A stretch of DNA of 9,421 nucleotides from an uncultured Bacteroidales bacterium (GTDB lineage Bacteria > Bacteroidota > Bacteroidia > Bacteroidales > UBA932), in NCBI GenBank assembly GCA_946406275.1, contig CAMJJZ010000044.1, forward strand, positions 1-9,421, given 5' to 3'. A program made the translations under genes and the position numbers. This document shows, piece by piece, positions 1 through 6,729 of this stretch; the stretch's first letter is position 1; each line of letters begins with the position of its first letter. The notes beneath the pieces were generated by a model that saw only the letters and a program-made list of their open reading frames with translations, had not been told where the DNA came from and ran no database searches.

Positions 1-40
1 TTTTTGCGTAACGGGTGGTAGGGAGGAACAAATAGGATTC

Positions 41-508
41 CTATTTCTTCTTGAGAAGGCCGCCAAGGAGGCTGGTGGCTGCCCCTAGGAGGCCGCTGCC
101 GGAGGTCTTGTTGCCGCCCTTGAGGGTAATGAGGATGTCGTTGATGTCTACATCGCCGTCGCCGTCCTGATCCTTGAGGATGCCGCCCAGTTTGCCCATG
201 ATGCCGGGGATGAGGGCCGTGAGGGTGCCACCCAGGTTGCCAAGATTGAGCTTGGAAAGGATGTTCTTGGTGAATAGGTTGGTTGCAAGGGAGGTGATGC
301 TGCTCTTTGCAGGGTCTGCCTTGCCGGTGAGGAGTTCCTTGATCTGGTCTATGCCGCCTTTCTTGGTGGCAGTCTGGGTGAGGGAACCGAAGATGGAGTC
401 AGAAAGGCCGCCAAGAACCTGGTCCTTGAGGTTTGAAGGGATGTCTACCTTGGAAGCGGAGGAATTAACCTGCTTGAGGATGAAGTCCGAGAGATTGATG
501 TTTGCCAT
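41..508 (-). CDS. Small cytosolic protein with one EF-hand/dockerin-like Ca-binding loop (DUF937/YidB-like)
   Basis: This is a 155-residue protein starting at the ATG whose complement is at 506-508. No signal peptide or convincing membrane helix is visible. The N-terminal two thirds is helical and low in complexity, with LGGL-, SLATNLF- and LIPGIMGKLGG-type segments. Residues 113-124 form a textbook EF-hand/dockerin loop: Asp at 113, 115, 117, 119, 121 and 124, Gly118 at position 6 and Val120 at position 8. Only one loop is present, whereas a true dockerin has two. The C-terminus (about 138-155) is Gly/Leu-rich and ends in three lysines, which could make an amphipathic tail. From memory, the layout (helical repeats, acidic Ca loop, GGLLGGLL-like tail) resembles Bacteroidota DUF937/YidB-like proteins; this was not checked by search. 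Function is unknown. It is divergent from the GH2 gene across an 80-bp gap. A longer reading from a TTG at 553 is possible but would begin inside the promoter box. Confidence 0.8.
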   Translation of the reverse strand: MANINLSDFILKQVNSSASKVDIPSNLKDQVLGGLSDSIFGSLTQTATKKGGIDQIKELLTGKADPAKSSITSLATNLFTKNILSKLNLGNLGGTLTALIPGIMGKLGGILKDQDGDGDVDINDILITLKGGNKTSGSGLLGAATSLLGGLLKKK

Positions 509-540
509 AATATAGAGAGGTTTATTGGTTTCAGCTCCTA

Positions 541-548
541 CAAATATA
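541..548 (-). promoter_or_regulatory. Bacteroidota -7 box for the EF-hand protein gene
   Basis: On the minus strand these bases read TATATTTG, a full match to the Bacteroidota -7 consensus TAnnTTTG. It lies 33 bases from the ATG at 508, giving an inferred leader of about 27 nt. I see no good TTTG -33 element at the usual 19-21 spacing; the nearest TTTG is about 25 bases upstream. The box also argues against the TTG start at 553, which would lie upstream of the transcript start. Confidence 0.55.
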
Positions 549-561
549 ATCAAAAAATCAC

Positions 562-569
562 TATATTAG
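562..569 (+). promoter_or_regulatory. Possible -7 box for the GH2 gene (one mismatch)
   Basis: TATATTAG differs from TAnnTTTG at one position and lies 19 bases before the GH2 ATG at 589. That would leave a very short leader. No TTG -33 element is found at the expected distance, so this is a weak call. The whole 80-bp divergent gap (509-588) is AT-rich and probably carries both promoters. Confidence 0.3.
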
Positions 570-588
570 CAGACAAATAGCAAAGAAA

Positions 589-3009
589 ATGAACCACAGA
601 TTTCTGACACTCATAACCCTTGCGGCCGCAGCTTGCATCACCGCCGCCGCACAGCCCTCCGGACGCGAAAAATGGAACGACGGATGGTTATTCTCCAAAG
701 ACGGCACCGAGCGCGTGCTCAACCTTCCTCACGACTGGGGAGTTGAGGGACCCTTCCAGCAGGAATACCCCGGAGAGACCGGCAAGCTTGCCTGGTGGGG
801 CAAGGCCTGGTATGCCAAAACCCTGGAAGTAACGGCAGAAGACCTTGAGAAGGACATCCGCCTGGAAGTTGACGGCGCATTTTCCAATGCCAGAGTGTAT
901 GTAAACGGCACTGAAGCCGGCGGCTGGCCGTACGGCTACGCCTCCTGGGCCGTGGAACTCACGGATTTCCTCAAGGCCGGAAGCAACAGGATAGAAATCC
1001 GTCTGGACAACAAGCCGGAAAGCTCCCGCTGGTACCCCGGCGGCGGCATCTACCGCAACGTGTGGCTCACCAAAACCGCTAAAACAGGCATCGCCCACTG
1101 GGGCACATATATCACCACCCGCCGCAGAGGGAACATCGCCAGGGTGCTCCAGAGGGTAACCCTCAAGGCGGACCAGCCCAAAGTTGCCTGTATCACCACG
1201 CGCCTTTTATATAAGGAAGAGCTCCCCGGCAAGATAGTGGAGCACATAGTGGCGGAAACCCGCAGTGTAGAGCAGATTTACGGCGGCCGCACCATCGTCC
1301 AGACCTTCGAACTTGAAAATCCCCGCCTCTGGACCCCGGACAGTCCCCAGATGTACATTGCCCGCACCACCGTCGAGGCCGATGGGGCCGACGTCGCAGA
1401 GACCTACGAAACCCCCTTCGGCATCCGCACCTCGGAATTCAGGGCCGACGGCTACTACCTCAACGGGCAGAAGACCTTCCTCAAGGGCGTCTGCCTCCAC
1501 CACGACGCCGGAGCCCTTGGCGCAGTTTGGAACGATGATGCCTGGATCCGCCGCTTCCAGATGCTCAAGGACATGGGCTGCAACGCCATCCGCACCAGCC
1601 ACAACCCTCCGGCACCGGAGTTCCTGGACCTCTGCGACCGCATGGGCTTCCTGGTCCTGGACGAACTCACGGACACCTGGACCTGGCCCAAGAAGGAAAA
1701 CGGCTACGCCTCCCTCTTTGACGATTGGGCCGAAAAAGACCTTGTTGCCATGATCCACAGGGACCGCAACCACCCTTCCGTGATTGCCTGGAGCATAGGC
1801 AACGAGTGCGGGGAGCAGGGGGACAGCACCCGCTGGTGGATTCCCCAGATGCTCACGGACATCTGCCACAGGGAGGACCCTACCCGTCCCACCACCGCCG
1901 GCAACGACAACCCCTGGGCCGCCTTCCAGCCCTATGCGGAAACAATAGACGTATACGGCTTCAACTACAAGCCTCACCTGTATCAGAAGTTTGTTGAGGA
2001 ACATCCCGGCAAGCCGGTCTACGGCTCGGAAACCGCGTCCTGCATATCCACAAGAGGGTATTACCGCTTCCCGGTAGCACAGGACAAGGGCCAGGGCTGG
2101 GCCATGGACGCTCCCTTCCAGGTAAGTTCCTATGACCTTTACGCCCCCGGCTGGGCGTCAAAGCCGGACTTTGAGTGGCAGTTTGAAGACATCGTCCCTG
2201 AATGCGCCGGAGAGTTCGTCTGGACCGGGTACGATTACATTGGCGAACCCACTCCGTTCAATATGGATCCTTCCGTCCTTACCAACTTCCACACGGAGGA
2301 GGAGAGGGAAGCGTTCAAGAGGATGGTGGCCGGCTGGGGCCAGGAGATAAGCAGCGTCCCGCTGCCTTCCAGGAGCAGCTACTTTGGCATAATAGACCTT
2401 GCAGGCTTCCCCAAGGACCGCTACTGGCTTTACAAGAGCCGCTGGAATCCGGATGTTCCCACGGCCCACATCCTCCCTCACTGGACCTGGCCCGGCAGGG
2501 AAGGCCAGATTACGCCCATCCACGTGTACACCTCCGGCGACGAGGCCGATCTCCTTGTGAACGGCAAGTCCATGGGCCGCAAGAAGAAGGACGGCTACCG
2601 CATAGTCTGGGACGATGTAGTCTACCAGCCCGGCAAGGTTGAGGTAATAGTGTACAAGGACGGCCGCGAATGGGCCCGCGACGTGCAGCGCACCGCCGGC
2701 AAGCCCGCTAAGGCCGTTACCTCCGTAGATTTCAACGGCCGTGAACTGGCCTATGTGACCGTAGACATCAAGGATAAGGACGATGTCCTTTGCCCGGACG
2801 CGGACAACCTTCTGGAATTCAGCGTCAAGGGGCCCGCGGTAATAGTGGCCACGGACGCCGGAGACCCCACGTCGCACGTGCCGTTCTACAGCACTCAGCT
2901 GCCGGCCTTCCACGGGAAGGCGTCGGCAATTGTGCGCAGGACAGGGCAGGGGAAGGTTACCGTGACGGTGAAATCCAAAGGCTTGAAAGCGGCAAGTATT
3001 GTCCTTTAG
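589..3009 (+). CDS. Secreted glycoside hydrolase family 2 (beta-galactosidase-like, DUF4982 type)
   Basis: An 806-residue exo-glycosidase with a signal peptide (about residues 1-21, cleavage near AAA-QP), so periplasmic or surface-bound. The domain order is that of GH2 enzymes: a jelly-roll sugar-binding domain (about 27-165), an Ig-like domain (about 170-280), a TIM barrel (about 285-600), a DUF4982-type domain (about 635-705) and a C-terminal Ig-like domain (about 708-806). Visible hallmarks are RTSHNPP at 335-341, the acid/base Glu406 in WSIGNE, the probable nucleophile Glu481 in YGSETAS, and FVWTGYDYIGEPTP at 543-556. Length and motifs are those of a complete, intact enzyme of the retaining class. 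DUF4982-type GH2 proteins in gut Bacteroidota are usually annotated beta-galactosidase, but the exact sugar cannot be read from the sequence. No susC/susD pair or other CAZyme is in the window, so there is no polysaccharide-locus context here. The start has an A-rich leader and no Shine-Dalgarno. Confidence 0.95.
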   Translation: MNHRFLTLITLAAAACITAAAQPSGREKWNDGWLFSKDGTERVLNLPHDWGVEGPFQQEYPGETGKLAWWGKAWYAKTLEVTAEDLEKDIRLEVDGAFSNARVYVNGTEAGGWPYGYASWAVELTDFLKAGSNRIEIRLDNKPESSRWYPGGGIYRNVWLTKTAKTGIAHWGTYITTRRRGNIARVLQRVTLKADQPKVACITTRLLYKEELPGKIVEHIVAETRSVEQIYGGRTIVQTFELENPRLWTPDSPQMYIARTTVEADGADVAETYETPFGIRTSEFRADGYYLNGQKTFLKGVCLHHDAGALGAVWNDDAWIRRFQMLKDMGCNAIRTSHNPPAPEFLDLCDRMGFLVLDELTDTWTWPKKENGYASLFDDWAEKDLVAMIHRDRNHPSVIAWSIGNECGEQGDSTRWWIPQMLTDICHREDPTRPTTAGNDNPWAAFQPYAETIDVYGFNYKPHLYQKFVEEHPGKPVYGSETASCISTRGYYRFPVAQDKGQGWAMDAPFQVSSYDLYAPGWASKPDFEWQFEDIVPECAGEFVWTGYDYIGEPTPFNMDPSVLTNFHTEEEREAFKRMVAGWGQEISSVPLPSRSSYFGIIDLAGFPKDRYWLYKSRWNPDVPTAHILPHWTWPGREGQITPIHVYTSGDEADLLVNGKSMGRKKKDGYRIVWDDVVYQPGKVEVIVYKDGREWARDVQRTAGKPAKAVTSVDFNGRELAYVTVDIKDKDDVLCPDADNLLEFSVKGPAVIVATDAGDPTSHVPFYSTQLPAFHGKASAIVRRTGQGKVTVTVKSKGLKAASIVL

Positions 3010-3013
3010 TAGA

Positions 3014-3041
3014 GATTCCCGGGACAAGCCCGAGAATGACG
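3014..3041 (+). repeat. Palindromic intergenic repeat, copy 1 (imperfect)
   Basis: Five bases after the GH2 stop. Arms ATTCCCGGG (3015-3023) and CCCGAGAAT (3029-3037) pair over nine positions with one C/A mismatch around the loop ACAAG, and are flanked by G on the left and GACG on the right. It shares its frame and flanks with copy 2, 41 bases downstream. It could also end the GH2 transcript as a stem-loop, although no T tract follows. Confidence 0.8.
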
Positions 3042-3054
3042 GCGTGCTGTTAAA

Positions 3055-3080
3055 GATTCCGGGTCAAGCCCGGAATGACG
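3055..3080 (+). repeat. Palindromic intergenic repeat, copy 2 (perfect stem)
   Basis: Arms ATTCCGGG (3056-3063) and CCCGGAAT (3069-3076) are perfect 8-bp complements around the loop TCAAG, flanked by G and GACG. It is the cleanest of the copies and looks like a dispersed REP-like element dropped between genes. The sequence contains no coding potential. Confidence 0.85.
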
Positions 3081-3087
3081 AAAAGGT

Positions 3088-3100
3088 AGCCCGGAATGAC
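3088..3100 (+). repeat. Half copy of the palindromic repeat (right arm only)
   Basis: AGCCCGGAATGAC repeats exactly the right arm and flank of copy 2 (3067-3079), 21 bases downstream, without a left arm. It indicates local duplication or deletion within the repeat cluster. Confidence 0.75.
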
Positions 3101-3142
3101 TGATTGTGTTGAAAACTTTGTGAAAGATTGGTGGGGGGAGCA

Positions 3143-3173
3143 TTGTTAATAAAAATTTTTATTATTAACTTTG
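3143..3173 (+). promoter_or_regulatory. Bacteroidota sigma promoter of uraA (TTG -33, TAACTTTG -7)
   Basis: TTG at 3143-3145 and TAACTTTG at 3166-3173 are separated by 20 bases. This matches the Bacteroidota consensus TTTG-N19-21-TAnnTTTG with a complete -7 box. Transcription should begin near 3176-3180, leaving a leader of roughly 47-51 nt before the uraA ATG at 3227. It is the best promoter in the window. Confidence 0.75.
3147..3164. promoter_or_regulatory. 18-bp perfect palindrome centred in the uraA promoter spacer
   Basis: TAATAAAAA followed directly by TTTTTATTA is a gap-free 18-bp palindrome. Its centre (3155.5) coincides with the centre of the 20-base spacer between the -33 and -7 boxes. 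A protein bound here would block RNA polymerase, so an operator is plausible. An A-tract/T-tract that only bends DNA is the main alternative, since AT-only palindromes arise easily. Confidence 0.45.
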
Positions 3174-3180
3174 CATGGTC

Positions 3181-3223
3181 ATAATAGGACTGAAGGGATT
3201 GGATACAATTACAAACCTATTAT
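3181..3223 (+). promoter_or_regulatory. Two-tier hairpin in the uraA 5' leader
   Basis: ATAATAGG (3181-3188) pairs perfectly with CCTATTAT (3216-3223). Inside, ATTG (3198-3201) pairs with CAAT (3206-3209) around a GATA loop, extended by a G-T wobble (3197/3210). Between the stems is an internal loop of 8 and 5 bases. The outer stem begins at about the predicted transcript start and ends three bases before the ATG, so almost the whole leader would be structured and the start region would be held by the stem. It does not match any riboswitch family I can recognise. It may be a cis-acting control element of the permease or, less likely, a DNA operator with widely spaced halves. Confidence 0.5.
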
Positions 3224-3226
3224 ATC

Positions 3227-4579
3227 ATGACAAAACAGCAGCAAGCTATCTATGACGCCCGCACGCTTGGAACGGGCAAGATGCTTACCCTTGGCTTCCA
3301 GCACATGTTCGCCATGTTCGGAGCCACCGTACTGGTCCCGGTAATTACGGGCCTGTCAATGTCCGCAACACTGCTCTTCGCAGGTCTCGGCACCCTGATT
3401 TTCCACCTCTGCACCAAGTTTCGCGTTCCCGCCTTTTTGGGTTCGTCGTTTGCTTTCCTGGGCGGCTACGCAGCCGTAGTGGCCATGGGTGAGCAGCAAG
3501 GTCTCAGCGCAGCGGAATCATTGCCTTATGCCTGTATCGGAGTTTTCTGTGCAGGCATTATTTATTTCATCCTGGCAGGCCTGTTCGCGGCTTTCGGCGC
3601 CAAGAAGGTGATGAAGTTCTTCCCGCCCATCGTCACGGGTCCCATCATTATCGCCATCGGCCTCACGCTGTCCGGCTCCGCAATTCAGAACTGCAACAGC
3701 AACTGGTGGATTGCCCTCCTGGCAATTGCAATCATCATCGTCTGCAACATCTGGGGCAGGAAGATGATCAAGATTATCCCCATCCTGCTGGGCGTGCTGG
3801 GATCTTACATCGTTGCCGCCTGTTTTGGTCTGTGTGACTTCACTCCCGTCAAGGAAGCTGCATGGCTGGGCGTTCCTTTCCACTGGAACAACACCGCCTT
3901 CCACGTGTTTGCCAATCCCAGCTGGAGCCTCATAATCTCCGCCATCATCGCCATCGTCCCCATCTCGCTGGCTACCATGATGGAGCATATCGGTGACATG
4001 TGCGCAATTTCCTCCACCACCGGAATCAACTATCTGGAAGACCCGGGCCTGCACCGCACCCTCATGGGCGACGGCCTTGCCACCATGCTGGCCTCCCTGT
4101 TCGGCGCCCCTGCAAACACCACTTACGGGGAGAACACCGGTGTTCTCAACATCACCAAGGTGTACGATCCCAGGGTAATCCGCATTGCTGCGGTCATCGC
4201 CATAATCCTCAGCTTCTGCCCCAAGTTCAGCGCACTTATAAGCTGCATGCCTGTGGCAACCATCGGCGGTGTCTCGCTGGTGCTCTACGGTATGATTTCC
4301 GCCGTGGGCGTGCGCAATATAGTTGAGAATCATGTGGACTTCACCAAGAGCCGCAACGTCATCATCGCCGCTCTCATCCTGGTGCTTGCAATTGGCATCA
4401 AGTACGGTGCGGGAGACGCCATAGACCTTGGCTTTACCAAACTCAGCGGCCTTGCGGTTGCCGCCCTCACGGGAGTCATCCTCAACGCCATACTCCCCGG
4501 CAAGGACTACGAGTTCGGTGCCAACCCCCAGGGAGACAAGGCAGTAGACTTTGAAATCAACCCTTCACTCAGAAAGTAA
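3227..4579 (+). CDS. uraA: Uracil/xanthine permease, NCS2 family (UraA type)
   Basis: A 450-residue inner-membrane nucleobase:cation symporter with the hydrophobic profile of the 14-TM NCS2 fold. It follows E. coli UraA block by block: QHMFAMFGATVLVPV at 25-39 (His26 matching UraA His24), LGSSFAF at 71-77, EDPGLHR at 271-277, NTTYGEN at 297-303 and GGVSLVLYG at 347-355. The substrate-site acids are present: Glu253 (UraA Glu241) and Glu302 (UraA Glu290). At the position of UraA His245 it has Asp257. Uracil is the likeliest substrate, supported by upp nearby, but xanthine cannot be excluded from sequence alone. The gene has its own promoter, a structured leader, no Shine-Dalgarno, and a hairpin just after the stop. 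The DUF5020 and purine permease genes follow on the same strand. Confidence 0.92.
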   Translation: MTKQQQAIYDARTLGTGKMLTLGFQHMFAMFGATVLVPVITGLSMSATLLFAGLGTLIFHLCTKFRVPAFLGSSFAFLGGYAAVVAMGEQQGLSAAESLPYACIGVFCAGIIYFILAGLFAAFGAKKVMKFFPPIVTGPIIIAIGLTLSGSAIQNCNSNWWIALLAIAIIIVCNIWGRKMIKIIPILLGVLGSYIVAACFGLCDFTPVKEAAWLGVPFHWNNTAFHVFANPSWSLIISAIIAIVPISLATMMEHIGDMCAISSTTGINYLEDPGLHRTLMGDGLATMLASLFGAPANTTYGENTGVLNITKVYDPRVIRIAAVIAIILSFCPKFSALISCMPVATIGGVSLVLYGMISAVGVRNIVENHVDFTKSRNVIIAALILVLAIGIKYGAGDAIDLGFTKLSGLAVAALTGVILNAILPGKDYEFGANPQGDKAVDFEINPSLRK

Positions 4580-4585
4580 AAAACA

Positions 4586-4607
4586 CACCCGGCTCTGCGG
4601 CCGGGTG
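4586..4607 (+). terminator. Hairpin after uraA (weak terminator or intercistronic stem)
   Basis: CACCCGGC and GCCGGGTG form a perfect 8-bp GC-rich stem around the six-base loop TCTGCG, seven bases after the uraA stop. The T run that follows is short and displaced (AACCTTTT), so termination may be partial. No clear TAnnTTTG box lies between this stem and the next gene, so some readthrough into 4642-6716 is likely. Confidence 0.6.
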
Positions 4608-4641
4608 AACCTTTTAAATATTTAACCATAAACTACGCTTT

Positions 4642-5379
4642 ATGAAAAAACTAACTGTTCTTGCAACTGCAGCTGCCGTTTTTGCACTGGCGCAAAACGC
4701 TTCTGCCCAGACCAACCTCCAGATGTTCTACGACTTCGGCCGTGGATACGCTACCACCACCTTTGAAGGTTTCTATGCCGACAATTGGGGCGACACTTTC
4801 TTCTTCATCGATCACTACTATGCCACCAAGGCTGACCGCAACAACGGTGCAGGCACCGCCATCAACGGCAGCTACTTCGAGATCGAACGCAACCTCAACT
4901 TCTGGAAGGATTCCGCCCTTGCCGACCTCAGCCTCCACGTGGAGTATGACGGCGCAACCTGGGGTGCCGGAGTGGCATGCATCGGTTTCAACTATTTCCT
5001 GCATTCCGATGACTTCAAGAACATCTACAACGTGGCCCTCATGTATGACCATCACATTGGTTACGGCTCCGCCAGCCTGCCTCTCAAGCTCACCGGCGTA
5101 TGGGGCATGCAGGACATCTTCGGTGTAGAAGGTCTCCGCTTCAGCGGCTTTATCGATATTTGGGGACTGGACAGCCAGTTCGCCAATCCTGACGACATCC
5201 TCAATCCTTACGAGACCAAGCTCTCCATCCTTTCCGAGCCTCAGATCTGGTACAACGTTGGCAAGCTCATCGGCGTTGACAACCTCCACGTGGGCGGCGA
5301 GGTAGAGCTCTCCCTCAACTTTGCAGGTCACTACGGCTTCATGTGCAACCCGTGCATCGGCACCAAGTGGATCTTCTAA
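4642..5379 (+). CDS. DUF5020-family outer-membrane beta-barrel protein (Tsx-like candidate)
   Basis: A 245-residue protein with a clear signal peptide (KK, hydrophobic core, ASA-QT cleavage after residue 22). The mature part is rich in alternating aromatic/polar strands and ends in Trp-Ile-Phe, as outer-membrane barrels do. Recognisable family blocks are NLQMFYDFGRG near 25-35, the WGDTFFFID segment near 49-57, a SEPQIWYN segment near 193-200 and the closing GTKWIF. I assign it to the Bacteroidota DUF5020 family from memory of these blocks; that family has a barrel resembling the nucleoside channel Tsx. Its position between a uracil-type and a purine-type permease, 14 nt before the latter, supports a role in passing nucleobases or nucleosides through the outer membrane. 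That role is inference. No Shine-Dalgarno is visible at its own start. Confidence 0.85.
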   Translation: MKKLTVLATAAAVFALAQNASAQTNLQMFYDFGRGYATTTFEGFYADNWGDTFFFIDHYYATKADRNNGAGTAINGSYFEIERNLNFWKDSALADLSLHVEYDGATWGAGVACIGFNYFLHSDDFKNIYNVALMYDHHIGYGSASLPLKLTGVWGMQDIFGVEGLRFSGFIDIWGLDSQFANPDDILNPYETKLSILSEPQIWYNVGKLIGVDNLHVGGEVELSLNFAGHYGFMCNPCIGTKWIF

Positions 5380-5385
5380 AGGAGG
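5380..5385 (+). promoter_or_regulatory. Consensus Shine-Dalgarno before the purine permease
   Basis: AGGAGG begins directly after the DUF5020 stop codon and lies eight bases before the ATG at 5394. The uraA, DUF5020, GH2 and upp starts have nothing comparable. It fixes the start of the permease and suggests it is translated from a shared message with DUF5020. Confidence 0.75.
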
Positions 5386-5393
5386 AATAAAAT

Positions 5394-6716
5394 ATGAAAC
5401 CCGCATTTGAGAAACTCTTCGGCTTTGACAGCGCGAAGCACTCGGTCCGTACCGAAATCCTTGCCGGTCTTACCACTTTCCTCACCATGGCCTACATCCT
5501 GGCCGTGAACCCTGGAATCTTCAGCGCACTTGACATGCCCGGCGGCGCAGTGTTCACCGCAACCGCCCTGGCAGCCATCGTGGGTACCCTTGTGATGGCT
5601 CTCTTCGCCAAGAAGCCTTTCGCACTGGCTCCCGGTATGGGCCTCAACGCCTTCTTCGTGTTCACCGTATGCCTTGGCATGGGACACAGCTGGCAGTTCG
5701 CCCTCACCGCCGTTTTCCTTGAAGGTATCATTTTCATCATCCTTACCCTTACCAAGGTCCGCAGCTGGCTCCTGAACGCCATCCCCGGCACCCTGAAGAA
5801 AGCCATCGGCGCAGGTATCGGTCTGTTCATCGCCTTCATCGGCATGCAGAACGCCGGCATCATCGTCAATAACGACGCCACCCTGGTAGGCCTTGGCGAC
5901 ATCTGCCACGGTCCCGCCCTCCTTGGCATTATCGGCCTGTTCATCACAGCCGGCCTGGTCATGGCAAAGGTCCGCGGCGGAATGCTCTGGGGTATCCTCA
6001 TCACCTCCGTCATCGGCCTCTTCCTTAAGGATCCCGCAACGGGCGAAGCCATCACCAAGTTCGGCGGCGTGGTCTCCCTCCCTGCCAGCATCGAGCCCAT
6101 CTTCTGCAAGTTCGAGTGGAGCAGCATCCTGAGCTGGGACATGCTGGCCGTGGTGTTCACGTTCCTCTTCATCGATATGTTCGACACCATGGGCACCATC
6201 ATCGGCGTCCATCAGGGTGCTGGCCTCATCAACAAGGGTAACGAGGAAATCCCCGGCCTTGAGAAGATGTTCCTTGCCGATTCCGTGGCAACCGTAGCCG
6301 GTGCCTGCTTCGGTACTTCCACCACCACCACCTATGTAGAGAGTGCCTCCGGCGTTGGCGAAGGTGGCCGTACCGGTCTCACGGCCTTCTCCACTGCCAT
6401 CTTCTTCATCCTGGCCCTGTTCTTCAGCCCCATCTTCCTGGCCATCCCCGGAGCAGCAACTGCTCCCGCCCTCATCATCGTTGGCGTAATGATGATGCCT
6501 TCCGTGAAGACCATCCACTGGGAAGACTACAGCAAGGCAATCCCTGCATTCATCACCATCATCATGATGCCCCTTGCATACAGCATCTCCGACGGTATCC
6601 TTCTTGGTGTAATCGCCTACGTTATCTGCCACGCCATCAGCGGACAGTTCAAGAAGATCTCCATCACCATGTGGGTGCTTGCGGCCCTGTTCATCTGCAA
6701 GTACATATTCATCTAA
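5394..6716 (+). CDS. Purine (adenine/hypoxanthine/guanine) permease, AzgA/PbuG type
   Basis: A 440-residue multi-pass inner-membrane transporter of the AzgA-like branch of nucleobase permeases. Diagnostic segments are the N-terminal RTEILAGLTTFLTMAYI (19-35) and NPGIFS (39-44), APGMGLNAFF (79-88), FIDMFDTMGTIIG (259-271), and STTTTYVESASGVGEGGRTG (309-328), with Glu316 in the YVES motif. Length and motifs are complete. Family members such as PbuG and AzgA bring in hypoxanthine, guanine or adenine; the exact choice cannot be read here. It starts 14 nt after the DUF5020 stop, so the two are almost surely co-transcribed and the pair may act in sequence across the two membranes. It is distinct in sequence from the UraA-type permease upstream, so the locus covers both pyrimidines and purines. 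A strong bidirectional terminator follows. Confidence 0.93.
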   Translation: MKPAFEKLFGFDSAKHSVRTEILAGLTTFLTMAYILAVNPGIFSALDMPGGAVFTATALAAIVGTLVMALFAKKPFALAPGMGLNAFFVFTVCLGMGHSWQFALTAVFLEGIIFIILTLTKVRSWLLNAIPGTLKKAIGAGIGLFIAFIGMQNAGIIVNNDATLVGLGDICHGPALLGIIGLFITAGLVMAKVRGGMLWGILITSVIGLFLKDPATGEAITKFGGVVSLPASIEPIFCKFEWSSILSWDMLAVVFTFLFIDMFDTMGTIIGVHQGAGLINKGNEEIPGLEKMFLADSVATVAGACFGTSTTTTYVESASGVGEGGRTGLTAFSTAIFFILALFFSPIFLAIPGAATAPALIIVGVMMMPSVKTIHWEDYSKAIPAFITIIMMPLAYSISDGILLGVIAYVICHAISGQFKKISITMWVLAALFICKYIFI

Positions 6717-6729
6717 GATATACCGCAAT

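Noticed and set aside
509..553. N-terminal extension of the EF-hand protein from a TTG at 553
   Set aside because: The extension covers the TATATTTG promoter box and would begin upstream of the predicted transcript start; the ATG at 508 is more natural.
589..3009. Polysaccharide utilisation locus around the GH2 gene
   Set aside because: No SusC/SusD, sensor or second CAZyme gene is in the window; one GH2 enzyme is not enough.
2158..3027. 289-aa open frame antisense to the GH2 C-terminus
   Set aside because: No family pattern is seen, and the plus-strand frame has clear GH2 and DUF4982-type domains.
3014..3100. CRISPR array
   Set aside because: There are only two and a half units, spacing is unequal, the units are self-palindromic and there are no cas genes.
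3181..3223. Known purine-type riboswitch before uraA
   Set aside because: The leader is far too short for the three-way purine aptamer and lacks its conserved loops, so it is listed only as an unclassified hairpin.
3518..4333. 271-aa open frame antisense to uraA
   Set aside because: It has the same shadow pattern (His/Asp/Gly-rich, no motifs) and lies opposite a recognised permease.
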